DNA from: Adiantum capillus-veneris
Taxonomy: Eukaryota > Streptophyta > Polypodiopsida > Polypodiales > Pteridaceae
NCBI GenBank assembly: GCA_014529385.2
Contig: CM043952.1
Location: 155,034,557 to 155,098,556 of the forward strand
Length of the DNA: 64,000 nt
Direction of reading: 5' to 3'
In this document: piece by piece, positions 60,407-64,000 of the stretch
Numbering within the stretch: position 1 is the first letter of the stretch
Layout: the number at the start of each line of letters is the position of its first letter
Notes under the pieces: generated by a model
Databases searched by the model: none
The model's input: the letters and a program-made list of their open reading frames with translations, nothing else
What the model was told of the DNA's origin: nothing
Program-made: the position numbers and the translations under genes

Positions 60407-61827
60407 ATGGCATCCACGTCTTCTCGCCCAAGAGCCTCAAGGTGTTTACTATCTCTCACACCAACAAACAACAACGGCACTTTGCCTAGAAGGCCAAGTA
60501 GTAGCATATCCTCAATTACAATACCAGCTTCAATAAGTGCAGACAACCAATGGGTTGGACAAAGGATAAACAAAGGTTCATGGGTCCTCATGCAACCAAG
60601 AAGACCCAAGAGGTTTAGTGGTATCAACGTTTACCGCTCAGCATGGAAGGCCAGGGTGTTGGATTTCAAAGTTGAGATCGGCAAAAGATCTGTAAAGGAA
60701 GTTCTTGTTCAGCATGTGTTTACCCATCCAGAGGTGATAGCAAACGGTGGAAATGTATCAAATATACATCAACCACGTTGCAATTGTAAGTACTCTTGAC
60801 ATGTGAACTTACTAATACTCTCATTATAACTTTTCTTATATATTTTGCAATGTTTCTCCCGCTTGTTATGAGTAATGTCTCTACTCTTCACAACTCAATT
60901 ACATTAGATTTGTCATTTGTACTTATTGATACTCTTAGTTTAACTCTTCTTATATATATTGCAGATGTTTATCCCTCTTCTTATGAGCAATGGGAGCCTG
61001 TGGAGTGCATAATAGGCCTCTTCCATGTTGTACATACCCATATTGGTTCTCTACAGTATTCAGAGAGGAGCAGCAAAAGATTGGCTGATGAGGGAATCTT
61101 TTTTTATGACCACTTTTACCAACTCAGCTCAGGCAATAAGAATGGCATGTTGGTGAAACTACCTCTACCGACCGATTGGAACACTGTGGACTGGCCAGTT
61201 CCCGAGGAAACAATGGTGGAGGCAATGCGAAGTAAGCTCTACAAGGATATACAAAGGTCTCTGCGTAGCTCTGTTCCTACCAAACTGGTTCGAATTGCAA
61301 ACTTTTGTCCTGTTGCACTCTTCATAGAGCTGTTTCATAGCTACAACATCAGAGTTACAAAAACTATGTTCATGTGCAAGTCATTTCAGCAGTCATCCTG
61401 TGACAAACTTCTTGACAAAGGATGGTATGCAAAGGAAGAGATTGGTTTACGGTGCGAGGTCGCGCTTGATACTCTAGTTGTCAAGTACATGATTGCAAGC
61501 CAATCACTATTACTCTCATTTTGGTATATGCGATCACAAATGCTAAACGGTAAGTACATTCCTATGGACCAAGTTTGTGCAGGTTTGGAAGATAATCCTA
61601 CGGTGGATGTGGAAGTGATTGATAAAGAGAATGGCCTACTATTGGTGGTTACAATAAGGGAGCTATGCAGTCTTCAGCATTTGCGAAATGACATCATTGA
61701 AGAGTCAATGGACAAGGAACTATCAGATTTTTCCTTTTTCTTAGCTGGCCGTAAGGTGATGCGGCGAAGAGAAAAAGATATTTTGTGCAAAGAGTTGGAT
61801 GGTCGGGTTGAAGTAGGGTCAATGTAA
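60407..61827 (+). CDS. Unrecognised two-exon protein, about 413 residues
   Basis: ATG at 60407 opens MASTSSRPRASRC, a basic Ser/Pro-rich start. Exon 1 ends at 60785 before GTAAGTAC. Exon 2 starts at 60965 after TATATTGCAG and is open to TAA at 61825. Exon 1 carries NQWVGQRINKGSWVLMQPRR and VQHVFTHPEVIANGG. Exon 2 carries LFHVVHTHIGSLQYSER, DWNTVDWPVPEETMVEAM, NFCPVALFIELFHSYN and SFWYMRSQMLNGKYIPM. No signal peptide, membrane segment or known domain is evident. The intron contains a partial duplication of its own 3' end and of the exon 2 start (60798-60880 against 60910-60990). The gene converges on the Ulp1-FCP1 gene 245 bp away. It may be a host gene or the second gene of a transposon. Confidence 0.6.
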
Positions 61828-61947
61828 CAGATATTCTTGTAAACCCAAGTGTATACAAATGACTTTCAAGACATGAAGTTTATTGATCTCATTTTTCAAT
61901 TGTGCCCTGTGAAAAAGTGTGCTTGAAATACATTTGTTTACCACGTC

Positions 61948-61958
61948 AAATCTCTCTC

Positions 61959-62001
<43 letters not shown>

Positions 62002-62004
62002 GTC

Positions 62005-62042
<38 letters not shown>
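61948..62042. repeat. (CT)n and (TA)n microsatellites between convergent genes
   Basis: A CT-rich tract (61948-62005) followed by TA repeats (62010-62042). Confidence 0.95.
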
Positions 62043-62045
<3 letters not shown>

Positions 62046-62071
62046 AGACAAGACAAAGACAGATAGAAGAA

Positions 62072-63924
62072 TCATCTTAATTCATTAGAAAGTACAAACT
62101 CGTCCGTGAACAATGGACTGAGATACAATTTCTGTAAGTATGGAATCAGAATGTCTTCAAGGTAAAAATCGAAGGAATGCCCCTCGAAAGAAGGTGGTGA
62201 GATAGTTGTTCCCGGCGGATTTAGTTCTCCCTTTTCGGGAGTATCATCAATTAGTAGTGTATTAGTTGCATCAAAGGGTACACCGATTTGGCTAAACGGT
62301 TTGTACAAAAGAGGTAATCCTGGTTTTTTAGGGTGGTAGTGGCCCTCAACAGTAACGCATTTTCTTTGATCATACAAAAAGGCAAAATCTGACGTGTGAG
62401 CTTGGCATACACTACAAACTATTGCAACTAGTGGCGATAAGTTTTGCCTTTGCATTGAAGACCATATGCCAACTCTGAAGCGAGGAAGAAGAAACTCAAT
62501 AAACTCCTTGGTTCCTGGACGAACCACGACTCGACAAGTTCCCATCCGAAACGTTTGCAAATCCTCAAAGGGTCCTCTGTCACCGAGAGGCACCCGCATC
62601 AGCAGCAATCCATTGACGTCCAAGATAATCAACCTCTGTAAAAGTTGACAAGTACATATAAGTAGTTATAAGCTGAACATATTTTGCCATACTTGAATAG
62701 ACATTACCGGAACAACCGTATCTACAGGTAGCAAGGGTCCATACTGGGTCTCTGTAGTGTTCATGTCGTTGTTCCTCTCCTCCGCTTTATCTTCATAGTC
62801 ATCATTCAAATCTTCATCAGGGGTCTCCCCCATGGCCCTTTCTGCCTGATTCAAGGTTGATCGGCTTGCCTCATACATCCTTTCCTGATCCATATCATTT
62901 TGCTCGTCCCGAGGCCTGCTTTCCTCATCCATATCCTTTTGCTCATCTATAGGCCTGCTTTCCTCATCTTCGGTTTCAGCCATAGGCTCTTTTGGCTGTT
63001 CCACAGGCTGACTTGCCTCTTTTATTGTCTCCTCCGGTTGAACCTTAGCTGCTTCCATATGCTCATTTGTCCTTTCCTCATCCTCGACTCTTTGATCTTC
63101 TGCTGATATGACACCCTCGGCCCGATGCGATTCCACTGTATCGGATGTAGGGGTTTATCGTGGTGGCACGTCATGTTTTGTAAGATCAATAGTGCGCTCA
63201 TCCAAGCCGCTATCTTCAAGCTCTCTAGGGCTAGACATAGTAAGCAGGTGTTGTATTAAACTTACCCGATATCTTTGCAAATAATCATATGTGTAGTTTT
63301 TTAAAGCACTCTGCAAAATTGAAAGACCACATGATGAGAATTCTTTTATAGACTAAAACAAAACTAACTGAATGCATTGCAAAATGGGTACCTTAGTCAT
63401 GAAAGGTTTTAATGCAAAGTAGCTTTGCAGGACATATTCTGCATGGAGAAGACATCTCCAGCCGCAAGAATTCCCATCGGTTTGATTTGGGACAGGTACT
63501 TCTTTGATTGTGGCCTTGTATAGTTCATACCTTCCACATAGCTTGCCATAGGCAAGCAACAACCTCTTTATACAACTGCACAAGGCAATGTCAAGATGTT
63601 AGCATGAGGCTTCAAATTTACATGGATATCTATAATAAACACTTTCTGACACAAAACACTTACAGCCTAATTTCAGGGTGGGTTCCTTTTATTGAATTGA
63701 ACACCCACACTGCTGGTTGGTCAACATCAAGGCATATGAGACTCCAGTGATGGTTGTTCTCATATGGGAAGATGATCACAGTAACTTCCAGCATAGCACA
63801 GTGGCGGAACCAGCTCTCAAAGGTCCCAGATGGACTATTCTTTTGTCTAATAATTACAGACATTTGTGGATCAAGGAGAAACACCTCTGTGTGAGTGTGC
63901 AGTGGGAGTTGACTTTTGATCAGG
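62072..63924 (-). pseudogene. Ulp1-like cysteine protease fused to an FCP1/NIF-like phosphatase domain, one in-frame stop
   Basis: Minus-strand exons 63924-63664, 63575-63392, 63310-62708 and 62635-62072 join in frame at GT-AG introns; more exons probably lie off the right edge. Exons 1-2 form a Ulp1 (C48) protease end: NNHHWSLICLD (His), VWVFNSIKG (Asn where Asp is usual), then VPNQTDGNSCGWRC (Gln and Cys six apart). Such proteases cut SUMO-like modifiers. Exon 3 is an acidic linker of about 200 residues (EQPKEPMAETEDEESRPIDE) with TAA at 63157-63155. Exon 4 is an FCP1-homology domain: IILDVNGLLLMR, GIWSSMQRQN, and NTLLIDDTPEKGELNPPG. The second Asp of DxDx(T/V) is Asn, as in some plant NIF-like proteins, so phosphatase activity is doubtful. 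Confidence 0.78.
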
Positions 63925-64000
63925 CTGCAGAGACTCTACCTGAGTTAGCAAACCTATTATCTGAGTTTTCAAAGCTAGCAAGATAGTAACACTTACTTAA

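Overview
This window is repeat-rich nuclear DNA from a land plant. The evidence is plant-type transposable elements (a CACTA/En-Spm element with TNP2 and TNPA-like genes, Ty3/gypsy elements primed by tRNA-iMet or tRNA-Asp), GT-AG introns, a fragment of a plant-specific HIPP metallochaperone ending in a CaaX box, and long CA, CT and TA microsatellites. The species cannot be read from the sequence. The density of dinucleotide repeats and deeply nested elements would suit a large genome such as a fern or lycophyte, but that is a guess. I see no convincing intact housekeeping gene.

Layout. 1-3975 is the 5' end of a minus-strand Ty3/gypsy element (gag fragment, unknown ORF, primer site, 2.8 kb LTR). 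3976-17320 is a tandem array of a unit of about 190 bp carrying a CA tract and tRNA-like promoter boxes; it is interrupted by a solo LTR (7028-9261) and a gag-only LTR element (9447-13988). 17321-33648 is element A, a Ty3/gypsy-type element with gag-protease but no reverse transcriptase. A CACTA transposon (18430-25965) and a solo LTR (26337-28400) are nested inside it. 33649-35313 is non-coding. 35314-47206 is element B, a relative of A with both LTRs; it carries an inverted LTR piece inside its protease and a captured DEAD-box helicase fragment.

47207-52400 holds an unrecognised plus-strand exon, a fold-back element, a broken histone H3-like gene with a tail of about 185 residues, and an unrecognised spliced transposase-like gene. 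53040-54930 is an RNase H-integrase remnant. 55200-56060 is almost pure simple repeat. 60407-61827 is an unrecognised two-exon gene with its own TATA box. It converges on a minus-strand gene (62072 to the right edge) that fuses a Ulp1-like protease to an FCP1/NIF-like phosphatase domain.

How it fits together: successive insertions record an order (array first, LTR elements into it, then the CACTA element and solo LTR into element A). Elements A and B lack reverse transcriptase and integrase, so they would depend on a partner in trans; the pol remnant at 53-55 kb is the same broad kind of enzyme, but no direct link can be shown. Several elements carry host-gene pieces. The strongest items for follow-up are the H3-like gene, the Ulp1-FCP1 fusion, the 24-bp palindrome arrays in the leaders of A and B, the coding exons inside LTRs, and the two captured genes.
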